64,000 bases of DNA from a candidate division TA06 bacterium B3_TA06. GTDB lineage: Bacteria; Hydrothermota; Tepidihabitantia; B3-TA06. Location of the stretch: the NCBI GenBank assembly GCA_005223075.1, contig NJBO01000001.1:62001-126000 (forward strand). Reading direction: 5' to 3'. Shown piece by piece: positions 24,021-32,372 of this stretch (position 1 is the first letter of the stretch; every line of letters starts with the position of its first letter). The notes below the pieces were generated by a model. The model worked only from the letters and a program-made list of their open reading frames with translations, made no database searches and was not told the DNA's origin. The translations under genes were made by a program, and so were the position numbers.

Positions 24021-25091
24021 GTGTCAGAGTTACGAGTTCTCGCAGTAAATCCTGGCTCCACTTCAACGAAGATAGCCGTTTATGAGGGAAAGGAAGAACT
24101 TTTTTCGGTAAATCTCACGCATCCGGCGGCCCAGATAGCCAAGTACGCAAAGATAATGGATCAGTACGAGTTCCGTCGCGACGTGATACTGGAGACTTTA
24201 GCCGAGAAGGGTATTGATACCTCCACACTCTCCGCAGTGGTAGGTAGAGGAGGACTCATGCGCCCGATCCCTGGTGGGACCTACCGGGTGAACGAGGCGA
24301 TGCTTCGCGATCTTCGCGCCGGCTTGCAGGGCGAGCATGCCTCCAACCTGGGCGGGCTCATCGCTTATGCCGTCGCCGAACCTTTAGGGATCCCGGCGTT
24401 CATCGTGGATCCGGTGGTGGTGGACGAACTGGAGCCATTTGCTCGATATACAGGCCGGCCGGAGATAAAACGCCGCAGCATCTTCCATGCCCTGAACCAC
24501 AAGGCAGCCGCGCGCAAAGCCGCCGCCGAGATGGGCAAGAAATACGAAGAGGTCAACCTTATCGTAGCCCACCTGGGAGGGGGTATCTCCATCGCCGCGC
24601 ATCGCAAGGGCAAGGTGGTCGACGTCAACAACGCCCTGAACGGAGACGGGCCTATAGCGCCTGAACGTGCAGGCTCCCTGCCTGCCTGGGACCTGGTATG
24701 CTTTGTGCTCGACAACAACTACACCAAACAGGACATGAAGAAGCTCCTGGCGGGCAAGGGCGGCGTGGTTGCCTATCTGGGGACAAACGATATGAGGAAG
24801 GTGGAAGACAGGATCAAGGCAGGTGACAAAGAGGCAGCCGAGGTTCTGGGAACGGTTGCCTATACCTGCTCCAAGGAGATAGGTGCTCGCGCCGCGGTGC
24901 TTTGCGGCAAGGTGGACGCTGTGGTTCTCACCGGTGGGCTTGCCTACGACAAGCAGTTTGTGGATTGGGTCAAAACCCGTGTGAAGTTCATAGCGCCATT
25001 AAAGGTCTACCCAGGGGAGAACGAGATGCAGTCCCTGATCGAGGGGGCGCTGCGGGTTCTTGCAGGAGAGGAAGTTGCTCAAGAATACTAA
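24021..25091 (+). CDS. buk: Butyrate kinase
   Basis: A 356-residue acetokinase-family enzyme that converts butyryl- or branched acyl-phosphate plus ADP to the acid plus ATP. Motifs include VLAVNPGSTSTKIAVYEG at the N-terminus, VGRGGLMRPIPGGTY, HLGGGISIAAHRKG and VLTGGLAYD. Length fits butyrate kinase (about 355) and not acetate kinase (about 400). The GTG at 24021 has AAGGAGGA upstream; an open frame extends further 5' through repeat DNA but is not coding. The next gene is ptb. Confidence 0.95.
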   Translation: MSELRVLAVNPGSTSTKIAVYEGKEELFSVNLTHPAAQIAKYAKIMDQYEFRRDVILETLAEKGIDTSTLSAVVGRGGLMRPIPGGTYRVNEAMLRDLRAGLQGEHASNLGGLIAYAVAEPLGIPAFIVDPVVVDELEPFARYTGRPEIKRRSIFHALNHKAAARKAAAEMGKKYEEVNLIVAHLGGGISIAAHRKGKVVDVNNALNGDGPIAPERAGSLPAWDLVCFVLDNNYTKQDMKKLLAGKGGVVAYLGTNDMRKVEDRIKAGDKEAAEVLGTVAYTCSKEIGARAAVLCGKVDAVVLTGGLAYDKQFVDWVKTRVKFIAPLKVYPGENEMQSLIEGALRVLAGEEVAQEY

Positions 25092-25115
25092 AAAGGACGA
25101 ACCCAAGGAGGCTTG

Positions 25116-26030
25116 ATGCCTATCAAGAAATTGTCAGAGCTAGTAGAGAAGGTAAAGAGTCTGCCCAAGATGCGGGTGGCGGTGGCGGCTGGGGAAGACC
25201 CTCATACCATCGAGGCGGTGGCCCGCGGAGTAACAGAACAGATGATTGATGCCACCCTGACCGGCCACGAAACCCACATCAAAGAGGTAGCCTCTGAGTA
25301 TAAGATTGACCCTGCTATCTTTAAGATTATTGACACCACGGATGAGAAGGCCGCCGCTCAAAAACCGGTTGAACTGGTCAATACAAGGAAAGCCGACTTC
25401 CTGATGAAAGGTCTTATGGACTCAGCCGTCTACATGCGCGCCATACTGGATAAGGAAAAGGGCCTTCTTCCTGCAGGCAAACTCCTTTCACACGTCACCG
25501 TTCTCGAGGTGCCTTCATACCACAAGCTTCTTATAACAACAGACGTAGCTGTTCTTATAGCCCCTGATCTCAAACAGAAGATTGCCATGATAGGCTACGC
25601 GGTGGATATCGCCCATCGCTTGGGGATAGAGCGTCCCAAGGTGGCTATCCTGGCTGCTGTGGAAAAGGTCAATCCCAAGATGGACGCCACCATCGAAGCG
25701 GCGATACTTACCCAGATGAACCGCCGCGGCCAGATAAAAGGATGCATTGTGGACGGCCCACTGGCCATGGACCTTGCGGTTTCAGAAGAGTCAAAACACA
25801 TCAAGGGCGTGGAAAGCGAGGTGGCTGGCGACGCCGACGTGCTCATCTTCCCGGATATCGAGGCGGGCAACATCTTCTATAAAGCAGTAGCCCACCTGGC
25901 AGGCGCCCACCTGGCCGCTATAGTCACCGGAGCAAAGGTGCCTTGTGTTTTAACCTCTCGCGGCGACGATGAGGACTCCAAGTTCTACTCGCTCGCTCTC
26001 GCCGCTTTGATGGCCAGGAAAGGAGAGTAA
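25116..26030 (+). CDS. ptb: Phosphate butyryltransferase
   Basis: A 304-residue phosphotransacylase that exchanges CoA for phosphate on butyryl- or isobutyryl-CoA. It has the PTA/PTB fold signatures KADFLMKGLMDSAVYMRAIL, SHVTVLEVP, VDGPLAMDLAVS and GDADVLIFPDIEAGNI. The ATG at 25116 has AAGGAGG upstream. With buk it completes the substrate-level phosphorylation route from acyl-CoA to acid plus ATP. Confidence 0.94.
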   Translation: MPIKKLSELVEKVKSLPKMRVAVAAGEDPHTIEAVARGVTEQMIDATLTGHETHIKEVASEYKIDPAIFKIIDTTDEKAAAQKPVELVNTRKADFLMKGLMDSAVYMRAILDKEKGLLPAGKLLSHVTVLEVPSYHKLLITTDVAVLIAPDLKQKIAMIGYAVDIAHRLGIERPKVAILAAVEKVNPKMDATIEAAILTQMNRRGQIKGCIVDGPLAMDLAVSEESKHIKGVESEVAGDADVLIFPDIEAGNIFYKAVAHLAGAHLAAIVTGAKVPCVLTSRGDDEDSKFYSLALAALMARKGE

Positions 26031-26035
26031 GGTAG

Positions 26036-27022
26036 ATGAAGTTTTTTAGAAGATTTAAGATTCTGGGGACGGGGGCATACTTACCTGAGAAGGTGCTGAC
26101 GAATGCGGATCTGGAGAAGATAGTTGATACCTCTGACGAGTGGATAAAAACCCGCACCGGCATCGAGAAGCGCCATATAGCTCGAGAGGATGAGGCAACC
26201 TCTGATCTCATCATAGAGGCTGCCAAGGAGGCTTTAAGGAACGCTGGGCTTGCCGCATCCGCCCTGGGTGCCATCATTATAGGAACCATCTCGCCGGATA
26301 CCTTCTTTCCCTCCACCGGTTGCTGGGTGCAGAAAGGACTCGATGTTCCCGGCATCCCTGCGTTTGACGTCTCGGCGGCCTGCTCAGGATTCCTTTACGG
26401 GCTTGAGGTAGGCTCTTTAATGCTCTCCTCAATCGCGAAGCCCATCCTTGTTGCAGGCGCAGATATTCTATCAAAGATCACCAACTGGGAGGATCGCGGT
26501 ACCTGCGTACTCCTGGGTGACGGCGCAGGCGCTGTCATCATAGCTCCTACGGATGAGGATCGCGGGTTTCTTTCTTCCATTTTAGGCGCGGACGGCTCAC
26601 TGGGGGAACTGCTCATACAGCCGGCCGGAGGCTCGCGCATGCCAGCATCACACGAGACGGTGGATAAGAAATTGCACTTATTGTACATGAAGGGCAACGA
26701 GATTTTTAAGTACGCGGTGCGAACCATGGGTGATGCTGCGATCCAGGCGATCAAGCTGGCCGGTGTCGATCCGGATAATATCTCTTTATTCATCCCGCAC
26801 CAGGCCAACACCCGCATAATCGAGGCCACCTGCAGACGCGCCAAGGTGCCTTTAGATAAAACCCACATCACCATCAGCTGGCACGGCAACATGTCTGCAG
26901 GAACCATACCGATAGCCTTCCATGACGCGATCTCAAAAGGACTTATCAAACGCGATGACCTGGTACTTTTTGCCGCATTCGGCGCCGGCTTCACCTGGGG
27001 CGCTTCGGTATTGAGGTATTAG
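26036..27022 (+). CDS. fabH: Beta-ketoacyl-ACP synthase III
   Basis: A 328-residue KAS III that condenses an acyl-CoA primer with malonyl-ACP to start fatty acid synthesis. The catalytic triad is visible: Cys in VSAACSGFLYGL, His in FIPHQANTRII, and Asn in SWHGNMSAGTIP. The usual YGN is WHGN here and the following residues are small, which may affect primer choice. Placement after buk/ptb and before the oxidoreductase suggests primers made from branched 2-oxoacids. Confidence 0.94.
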   Translation: MKFFRRFKILGTGAYLPEKVLTNADLEKIVDTSDEWIKTRTGIEKRHIAREDEATSDLIIEAAKEALRNAGLAASALGAIIIGTISPDTFFPSTGCWVQKGLDVPGIPAFDVSAACSGFLYGLEVGSLMLSSIAKPILVAGADILSKITNWEDRGTCVLLGDGAGAVIIAPTDEDRGFLSSILGADGSLGELLIQPAGGSRMPASHETVDKKLHLLYMKGNEIFKYAVRTMGDAAIQAIKLAGVDPDNISLFIPHQANTRIIEATCRRAKVPLDKTHITISWHGNMSAGTIPIAFHDAISKGLIKRDDLVLFAAFGAGFTWGASVLRY

Positions 27023-27032
27023 AGAAAGACAA

Positions 27033-28178
27033 ATGGCATACCCGTCGGTTGACCAGCTTCAAAAATTACTGGCCAAAGAGGTATTCCATTATGCTAAGGA
27101 TACAAAGAAGGCTGCTGGTCGTGCCCTAGGCACGTTTGTCGAAATAATCACATTCTACTACTTGAAGTTTTGGGGTTTTGAACGTTACATTGCAATTGAA
27201 CGGCCTTTACCCGAATACGCAAATGATGATCTTACTCACAACGTCGAATACAGTCTTCACCCTGCTTACGACAAGAAGATGGTTGAATTCAAGGATGACG
27301 ATCTTCCCTTGACTGCCAAGAAAATAGCTGGACATAAGGAACTTACACCAATAGGAATTCCCGGAGACTCAATTAAAAAGTCGAAGGTATTGCTATCAAA
27401 GGATTTAACTCTCCGAAACTCGTGTACGATTTGTGACCTCCGTGACCTTTTTTTGAACGCCTATCTTGATAACTTCTCGCAAGGCATAGCGCGTTGCGCA
27501 ATATCTTTCTTACACCGTAAGCCTTTTGCCATTTTTGAATGCAAACGTGTGGGCGTTGAAGAAGGTGTAAAAAAAGGGCCACAGACTATAGAAAAAGCGA
27601 AACAAGGTGCCTACGTTGCCAGAACCGTCTCGTCTTTACAGAAAATGCGTTATGCCGACGGCAGACTAGGTGGTTTGATTGAGAAGAAAGATGGAACGTT
27701 TTGCCTTCAAGAATACTACTCCTTGCTCGCTAAGGTAATTGCATCCAACGATCCAGAGCTTCTAGCCGATTTCATTCTAACGATTGGGGTTGTCAGCAAT
27801 CACGGCAACTGGTTTACTTCCGAAAACCATAACAAAGAACTGAAAGTCCTGGCTCAGTCTTATGATTGGCTTTTGTTTCTTACCGATGAAGGGATTGCTC
27901 AATTCATTGATGACCTTCTGCTGCATCCAAAAAAGGAGTTTTCTCCAGTACGCAACGCTTTACTAGCAAGCTATACTGGAAAGAAAGTGGTCAATAAATT
28001 TACAAAGGTCAAGATTGCTTTGTCTGCTGACGCTGAATTACAGTCTTATTTTAGTGTGAATGCGCAAGCCATTGAGGGGTGGTTTATTGTTATCGCACCA
28101 GCCCAAAAGAATCTTGCCATGCTAAGAAGTGAGCTGAAAACACTCAAAAGTAAAGACTGGCCGAGGATTCATTCGTGA
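27033..28178 (+). CDS. Putative type II restriction endonuclease
   Basis: A 381-residue protein I cannot place in a named enzyme family. Residues ~165-172 read FAIFECKRVG, the E-x-K core of the PD-(D/E)xK nuclease fold, with a candidate aspartate about 20 residues earlier (LDNFSQGIA). A conserved-looking helix GTFVEIITFYYLKFWGFERY lies near the N-terminus. The gene overlaps the adenine methyltransferase by 4 bp (GTGA), the typical layout of a type II restriction-modification pair. It is clearly more AT-rich than fabH and the oxidoreductase on either side, so it was probably acquired. Confidence 0.6.
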   Translation: MAYPSVDQLQKLLAKEVFHYAKDTKKAAGRALGTFVEIITFYYLKFWGFERYIAIERPLPEYANDDLTHNVEYSLHPAYDKKMVEFKDDDLPLTAKKIAGHKELTPIGIPGDSIKKSKVLLSKDLTLRNSCTICDLRDLFLNAYLDNFSQGIARCAISFLHRKPFAIFECKRVGVEEGVKKGPQTIEKAKQGAYVARTVSSLQKMRYADGRLGGLIEKKDGTFCLQEYYSLLAKVIASNDPELLADFILTIGVVSNHGNWFTSENHNKELKVLAQSYDWLLFLTDEGIAQFIDDLLLHPKKEFSPVRNALLASYTGKKVVNKFTKVKIALSADAELQSYFSVNAQAIEGWFIVIAPAQKNLAMLRSELKTLKSKDWPRIHS

Positions 28179-28759
28179 CGGCTGGACGGAAACAAAATAC
28201 ATTGAGTCAGGATTGGGGAACACCGCAAGAATACGTAGATGCCGTCAAACAGGTGTTTGGGGGGGGAATTGAACTAGACCCATGCTCCAATAAGTTTTCA
28301 ATTGTGCAAGCCAAGACAGAATACCAACTACCTTCACATGATGGTCTCTCTGAATCATGGGATTTCAAGCGCATATACGTCAATCCTCCTTATGGTGCCG
28401 ACAGAGAAAGGGGTACAACGATAAAGGATTGGCTCCGCAAGTGTGCAGAAGCACACAGGAAATATGAATCAGAAGTGCTTGCTTTAATTCCAGTAGCAAC
28501 AAACACTTCGCATTGGAAGAACTACATATGGGGACGAGCAGCAGCAGTATGTTTTCTCTACGACACGAGACTTCGGTTCCTGGTAAATGGGGTAAATTGG
28601 GGTAAAGGTGCGCCGATGGCCTGCGCTATGATTTACTGGGGTGTGAATTATGATGCTTTTTTTGAAACTTTCATTCGATTCGGAGCGGTTGTTGATATCC
28701 GGTCGCTTATAGAAAAGCGAATCGGACAAAAACATACCAAGATGATGCTGCCTTTATGA
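28175..28759 (+). CDS. DNA N6-adenine methyltransferase (phage Dam-like)
   Basis: A 194-residue protein of the phage-type Dam family. It shows DWGTPQEYVDAVKQVFGGG, then IELDPCSNK, and the catalytic NPPYG motif at about residue 70. ALIPVATNTSHW and DTRLRFLVNG follow, as in the family. It methylates adenine in a short DNA site and should protect the host from the overlapping restriction enzyme; phage members can also act alone. The start is GTG at 28175. AT-rich like its partner. Confidence 0.8.
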   Translation: MTAGRKQNTLSQDWGTPQEYVDAVKQVFGGGIELDPCSNKFSIVQAKTEYQLPSHDGLSESWDFKRIYVNPPYGADRERGTTIKDWLRKCAEAHRKYESEVLALIPVATNTSHWKNYIWGRAAAVCFLYDTRLRFLVNGVNWGKGAPMACAMIYWGVNYDAFFETFIRFGAVVDIRSLIEKRIGQKHTKMMLPL

Positions 28760-28890
28760 AGATCAAACCTGATAAGATTAGCGGGATTAACAATAAGATT
28801 TTGACGAATGGTGATTTGTCAAAGATGTCATTCAGATTTTTTAACTTTGGTCTGAGCGGACGAAAGTTCTCTCAAACCAGTAACAACTAA
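28756..28890 (+). CDS. Small hypothetical protein coupled to the methyltransferase
   Basis: A 44-residue frame begins with an ATG that overlaps the methyltransferase stop as ATGA and ends just before the ribosome binding site of the oxidoreductase gamma gene. It reads MKIKPDKISGINNKILTNGD, then LSKMSFRFFNFGLSGRKFS and a short tail. It is basic and matches no family I know. It may be a third small component of the restriction-modification unit or the stump of a larger gene cut off by the insertion event. Confidence 0.35.
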   Translation: MKIKPDKISGINNKILTNGDLSKMSFRFFNFGLSGRKFSQTSNN

Positions 28891-28899
28891 GGAGGCTAG

Positions 28900-29460
28900 A
28901 TGCTTGAGATCCGCTTCCACGGCCGGGGCGGCCAGGGAACGGTGATTGCTTCAAAAGTGCTGGCGGTCGCCGTGGCCAAGGAAGGAAGATACGTTCAGAC
29001 CTTCCCGGAGTACGGCGTCGAACGCCGCGGAGCACCGGTGGTCGCCTTCACACGTATCGACACCGAACCAATCTACATCCGATCCAAGATCTATGCGCCC
29101 GATCATCTGTTGGTGCTTGACCCAACTTTGATTGCTGCAATCGATGTCACCGAAGGACTCAAATCAGGCGGATGGATCATAATCAACACCGAGAAAAAGG
29201 CCGCCGACTTCCCCCAGTTCAAAGACTTCAAGGTGGCTATAGTGGATGCAACCTCTATCGCTCTCAAACACAGAATCGGATCAAAGGCGGCGCCTATTGT
29301 CAACAGCGCTATCCTGGGGGCGTTTGCAAAGATCACCGGTTTCGTGGGAATCGAGGCGGTGCGCGAGGCGGTGCATGAACTCTCGCCGGTCAAGAAGGAC
29401 GAAAACGTGAAGGCGGCCCAGGAGGCCTACGATGTCGCCAAAGCCCCGGAGGAGAAATAA
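28900..29460 (+). CDS. porG: 2-oxoacid:ferredoxin oxidoreductase, gamma subunit
   Basis: A 186-residue gamma subunit with the signature IRFHGRGGQGTVIASKVLA, then YVQTFPEYGVERRGAPVVAF. It is one of four subunits of an enzyme that decarboxylates pyruvate or branched 2-oxoacids to acyl-CoA, passing electrons to ferredoxin. AAGGAGG precedes the ATG. Pyruvate and 2-oxoisovalerate enzymes share this layout; the adjacent buk/ptb/fabH genes make the branched-chain substrate plausible. Confidence 0.9.
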   Translation: MLEIRFHGRGGQGTVIASKVLAVAVAKEGRYVQTFPEYGVERRGAPVVAFTRIDTEPIYIRSKIYAPDHLLVLDPTLIAAIDVTEGLKSGGWIIINTEKKAADFPQFKDFKVAIVDATSIALKHRIGSKAAPIVNSAILGAFAKITGFVGIEAVREAVHELSPVKKDENVKAAQEAYDVAKAPEEK

Positions 29461-29744
29461 TGAGTGAAGAGATCAAATGGGAGAAAGAATCGGACATGCC
29501 GTTGATGGCGATGTCGCTTGGCCGCATGACGGTCAACAAGACCGGCTCCTGGCGAAACCTGCGCCCGGTGATTGATAAAGAAAAATGCAACAAGTGCGGC
29601 ATCTGCTGGAAGTTCTGTCCCGACGTCTCCATCGAGATCGACTCCGAAGACTACCCTGTGGTCATCCTCGATTTCTGCAAGGGATGCGGCATCTGTGCGG
29701 TGGAGTGTCCCAAGGACGCAATCGGCATGGTCAAGGAGGCCTGA
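29460..29744 (+). CDS. porD: 2-oxoacid:ferredoxin oxidoreductase, delta (ferredoxin) subunit
   Basis: A 94-residue protein with two 4Fe-4S motifs, CNKCGICWKFCP and CKGCGICAVECP, which carry electrons from the thiamine site to free ferredoxin. It overlaps gamma by one base (TAATG) and alpha at TGATG, so all four subunits are translationally coupled. Confidence 0.92.
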   Translation: MSEEIKWEKESDMPLMAMSLGRMTVNKTGSWRNLRPVIDKEKCNKCGICWKFCPDVSIEIDSEDYPVVILDFCKGCGICAVECPKDAIGMVKEA

Positions 29745-30898
29745 TGCAGAAGGTAATGATGGGCAACCACGCCCTGTCCTGGGGAGCGCTGCTCTCGCGC
29801 GCCGAGGTGATTGCCGCCTATCCCATCACCCCGCAGACCGAGGTTGTGGAGCTTCTTTCAAACATGTGCGCGGACGGCTCGCTGAAAGCGGAGTTCATCA
29901 AGGTGGAGAGCGAGCACTCGGCAATGGCCGCATCCATGGGTGCATCGGCAGCGGGTGCGCGCACCTTCACCGCAACCTCTGCCCAGGGACTCGCCCTCAT
30001 GCACGAGGTGCTTCACTGGGCTACGGGCGCACGCTTGCCAATCGTGATGGGCAACATCAACCGGGCCATGGCTCCGCCCTGGACCATCTGGACCGATCAG
30101 ACCGACTCCATTGCCCAGCGCGATACCGGCTGGATTCAGATATACACCTCATCCATCCAGGAAATCCTTGATTCGGTGATCCAGGCCTACAAGATCGCGG
30201 AACAGATCTATCTCCCTGCAATGGTGGTTCTGGACAGCTTCGTGCTCTCTCACACCAACGAGAACTGCGAGGTGCCTGACCAGGACAAGGTGGACGCCTA
30301 TTTGCCCCGCTTCGAAAACGCCTACCGACTTAATACCGATAAACCTGCTGCATTCGGCGGGCTCACCGGTCCTGACTGGTACTACGAGCTACGCTACAAG
30401 ATCGAGCGCGACATCCAGAAGGCGCTGCCACTGTTTGAGGAGACCGGCAAGGAGTTCGGAGAGATGTTCGGCCGCTACTACGGCCTGGTCGAGACCTACA
30501 AGCTGGACGACGCGGATATTGTTCTCGTCACCTCTGCATCCATCGCGTCAACGGCAAGACCGGTGATCGACCAGATGCGCTCCGAAGGTCACAAGGTAGG
30601 ACTTATAAGGATTCGCGTGTTCCGTCCCTTCCCGTCAGAGCTTCTGCGCAAGCTGCTTTCCGGTCGCAAGAAGGTGCTGGTCGTAGACCGTAACATAAGC
30701 TTCGGCATGTCAGGCGCGTTCTACGCCGAGGTCAAGGCGGCGCTCTACAACGTTAAGGGTAGACCTCCGATGTGGGGCTACATCGCCGGACTTGGCGGAC
30801 GCGACGTTCCTGTGGATGTGATCAAGGGGATGATTGAACAGACCATGAAGGAGGATCATCCCACCCAAGACATCATCTGGATAGGAGTGAAGAGATGA
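29744..30898 (+). CDS. porA: 2-oxoacid:ferredoxin oxidoreductase, alpha subunit
   Basis: A 384-residue alpha subunit. The pyrimidine-binding domain begins GNHALSWGALLSRAEVIAAY with PITPQTEVVE, followed by FIKVESEHSAMAAS and GARTFTATSAQGLALMHEVL. The C-terminal domain shows VGLIRIRVFRPFP and VLVVDRNISFG. The ATG at 29744 forms TGATG with the delta stop; longer frames upstream run through the delta gene out of phase. Confidence 0.93.
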   Translation: MQKVMMGNHALSWGALLSRAEVIAAYPITPQTEVVELLSNMCADGSLKAEFIKVESEHSAMAASMGASAAGARTFTATSAQGLALMHEVLHWATGARLPIVMGNINRAMAPPWTIWTDQTDSIAQRDTGWIQIYTSSIQEILDSVIQAYKIAEQIYLPAMVVLDSFVLSHTNENCEVPDQDKVDAYLPRFENAYRLNTDKPAAFGGLTGPDWYYELRYKIERDIQKALPLFEETGKEFGEMFGRYYGLVETYKLDDADIVLVTSASIASTARPVIDQMRSEGHKVGLIRIRVFRPFPSELLRKLLSGRKKVLVVDRNISFGMSGAFYAEVKAALYNVKGRPPMWGYIAGLGGRDVPVDVIKGMIEQTMKEDHPTQDIIWIGVKR

Positions 30899-31809
30899 GA
30901 TACACGATACCCGAACAGGAGATAATGTGTGCAGGCCACAAGGCGTGCCAGGGATGCGGTGCTGCTAATGCCATGCGCTTTGCACTCAAGGCCCTTGGAC
31001 CAAAGACGATGCTCACCTTACCTGCATGCTGCTGGTCGGTGATAGACGGCCCCTTCCCCTACTCCTCAGTGGGTGTTCCTCTTTTCCATACGGCCTTTGA
31101 GACCGCTGCAGCTGTCGCGTCGGGCATCCGGGCCGGGCTTGATATGCGCGGCGATACCGAGACCAACGTGGTCGCCTGGGCAGGAGACGGCGGAACCTTT
31201 GACATTGGCATCCAGGCCCTTTCAGGAACGGTGGAACGCAACGACAACGTCATCTACGTCTGCTACGACAACGAGGCCTACATGAACACAGGTGTGCAGC
31301 GCTCCTCGGCCACGCCCTGGGGCGCGGTAACGTCCACCACCCCACCGCGCCACTTCAAGCAGGAGCGCAAGAAGGACATGATGGCCATCATGGCCGCGCA
31401 CGGCATACCCTACACCGCGTCGGCATCGGTAGCCTACGCAGAGGACCTCATCCGCAAGGTTAACAAAGCCAAACAGATCACGGGTTCCAAGTTCCTACAT
31501 ATCATCGCGCCCTGCCCCCCAGGCTGGAGAAGCTCCCCTGAGATCACCATCCAGCTTGCAAGGTTGGTTGTTCAGACCCACATGTTTCCCCTCTATGAGA
31601 TATACGAAGGCCGCTACTACAAGCTTTCGATGGATCCAAAGAAGAAGCCCATCACTGAGTACCTGAAACCGCAAGGGCGTTTCCGCCATCTGACTGAAGA
31701 GCAAGTAGCCGAGATAGACCGGCAGGTTGACGAACGCTACGCCTGGCTAAAGGAGCAGGCCGAGCGCTCCAAGCCGTGGTTTGAGGCGAAGAAGGAAAAG
31801 AAAGACTGA
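30895..31809 (+). CDS. porB: 2-oxoacid:ferredoxin oxidoreductase, beta (thiamine) subunit
   Basis: A 304-residue beta subunit. The N-terminal CAGHKACQGCGAANAMR and the later CCWSV hold the cysteines that bind the proximal iron-sulphur cluster. The thiamine diphosphate motif is AGDGGTFDIGIQALSGTVER followed by YDNEAYMNTGVQRS. It closes the operon with a hairpin and an intrinsic terminator after the stop. Confidence 0.93.
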   Translation: MRYTIPEQEIMCAGHKACQGCGAANAMRFALKALGPKTMLTLPACCWSVIDGPFPYSSVGVPLFHTAFETAAAVASGIRAGLDMRGDTETNVVAWAGDGGTFDIGIQALSGTVERNDNVIYVCYDNEAYMNTGVQRSSATPWGAVTSTTPPRHFKQERKKDMMAIMAAHGIPYTASASVAYAEDLIRKVNKAKQITGSKFLHIIAPCPPGWRSSPEITIQLARLVVQTHMFPLYEIYEGRYYKLSMDPKKKPITEYLKPQGRFRHLTEEQVAEIDRQVDERYAWLKEQAERSKPWFEAKKEKKD

Positions 31810-31810
31810 T

Positions 31811-31848
31811 TAAATCCTCCTTTTGGCCTCCGGCCAAAAGATCGGAAG
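31811..31848. repeat. R1 hairpin module, inverted copy
   Basis: ATCCTCCTTTTGGCC-TCC-GGCCAAAAGATCGG is the inverted form of the R1 hairpin module (compare 4282-4314). It follows the porB stop and precedes the terminator. Confidence 0.65.
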
Positions 31849-31858
31849 AAGACAATTA

Positions 31859-31888
31859 GGGGCAGCAATGCTGCCCCCTTCTTTTTAT
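31859..31888 (+). terminator. Intrinsic terminator of the oxidoreductase operon
   Basis: Perfect nine-pair stem GGGGCAGCA/TGCTGCCCC with a one-base centre, followed by CCTTCTTTTTATT. Confidence 0.85.
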
Positions 31889-31957
31889 TCTCCCATCTTG
31901 CGCCATCTACGATGGCGACGCCGCAGGTGAAAAGGATGCCGAGTTCGTTTTACAGAC

Positions 31958-31985
31958 TTGACAAAGCATGAAACTGAGTTATAAT
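31958..31985 (+). promoter_or_regulatory. Strong promoter of a candidate small RNA
   Basis: Consensus TTGACA, a 16-nt spacer, consensus TATAAT. No gene starts within the next 380 bases, but a terminator-like hairpin lies 34 bases after the -10. Confidence 0.8.
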
Positions 31986-31991
31986 TACTCC

Positions 31992-32046
31992 TTAATTGAA
32001 ACATGACAACCTCCCTGGAAAGGCCCCTTCCCGGGGCCTTTCTTTG
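31992..32046 (+). ncRNA. Candidate small RNA, about 55 nt
   Basis: Begins about seven bases after a consensus -10 box and ends in a perfect nine-pair hairpin, AAAGGCCCC-TTCCC-GGGGCCTTT, then CTTTG. The only possible start codon (ATG at 32003) has no ribosome binding site, and its frame would read through the hairpin. The short U run is weak, so the structure could also be an attenuator for a longer transcript. The sequence matches no RNA family I know. Confidence 0.5.
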
Positions 32047-32242
32047 TATATCGCCCCGATGCCGACCGCCACCTCAAGACAAGCCCCCCGCGACGAAGCG
32101 GATATCATAATCACTTTCATCAGTTAAATATATTGAGTTAGTCGAATCTGCGAAATACGTTGGGGGGTTCTATTAAGGTTGCAACGATCCTTAGACGCTC
32201 ATCCACGCCAGTCCCTTCCCACCAAGGGAGCAGAAATTATTT

Positions 32243-32332
32243 TCCAAATCTTTGTTCCGAAAGAACAAAAGGAGGATATAATTCGGGGTCCCCGCGACGG
32301 CGCAGCCGATGCAGTCACTTCGTGGGGTGATT
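32243..32332. repeat. Dispersed hairpin repeat R1, copy d (inverted)
   Basis: AATCTTTGTTCCGAAAGAAC and AAAAGGAGG form the hairpin module, followed by ATTCGGGGTCCCCGCGAC and CTTCGTGGGGTG, the inverted form of the CCCCACACGTC module. The gene-free stretch 32047-32242 before it holds nothing I recognise. Confidence 0.7.
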
Positions 32333-32339
32333 AAAACGC

Positions 32340-32367
32340 TTGACAGGCTTTACACGTCGTATACAAT
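32340..32367 (+). promoter_or_regulatory. alr operon promoter, leaderless type
   Basis: TTGACA, a 16-nt spacer, TACAAT. The alr ATG at 32373 comes five bases later. Confidence 0.8.
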
Positions 32368-32372
32368 AGATT

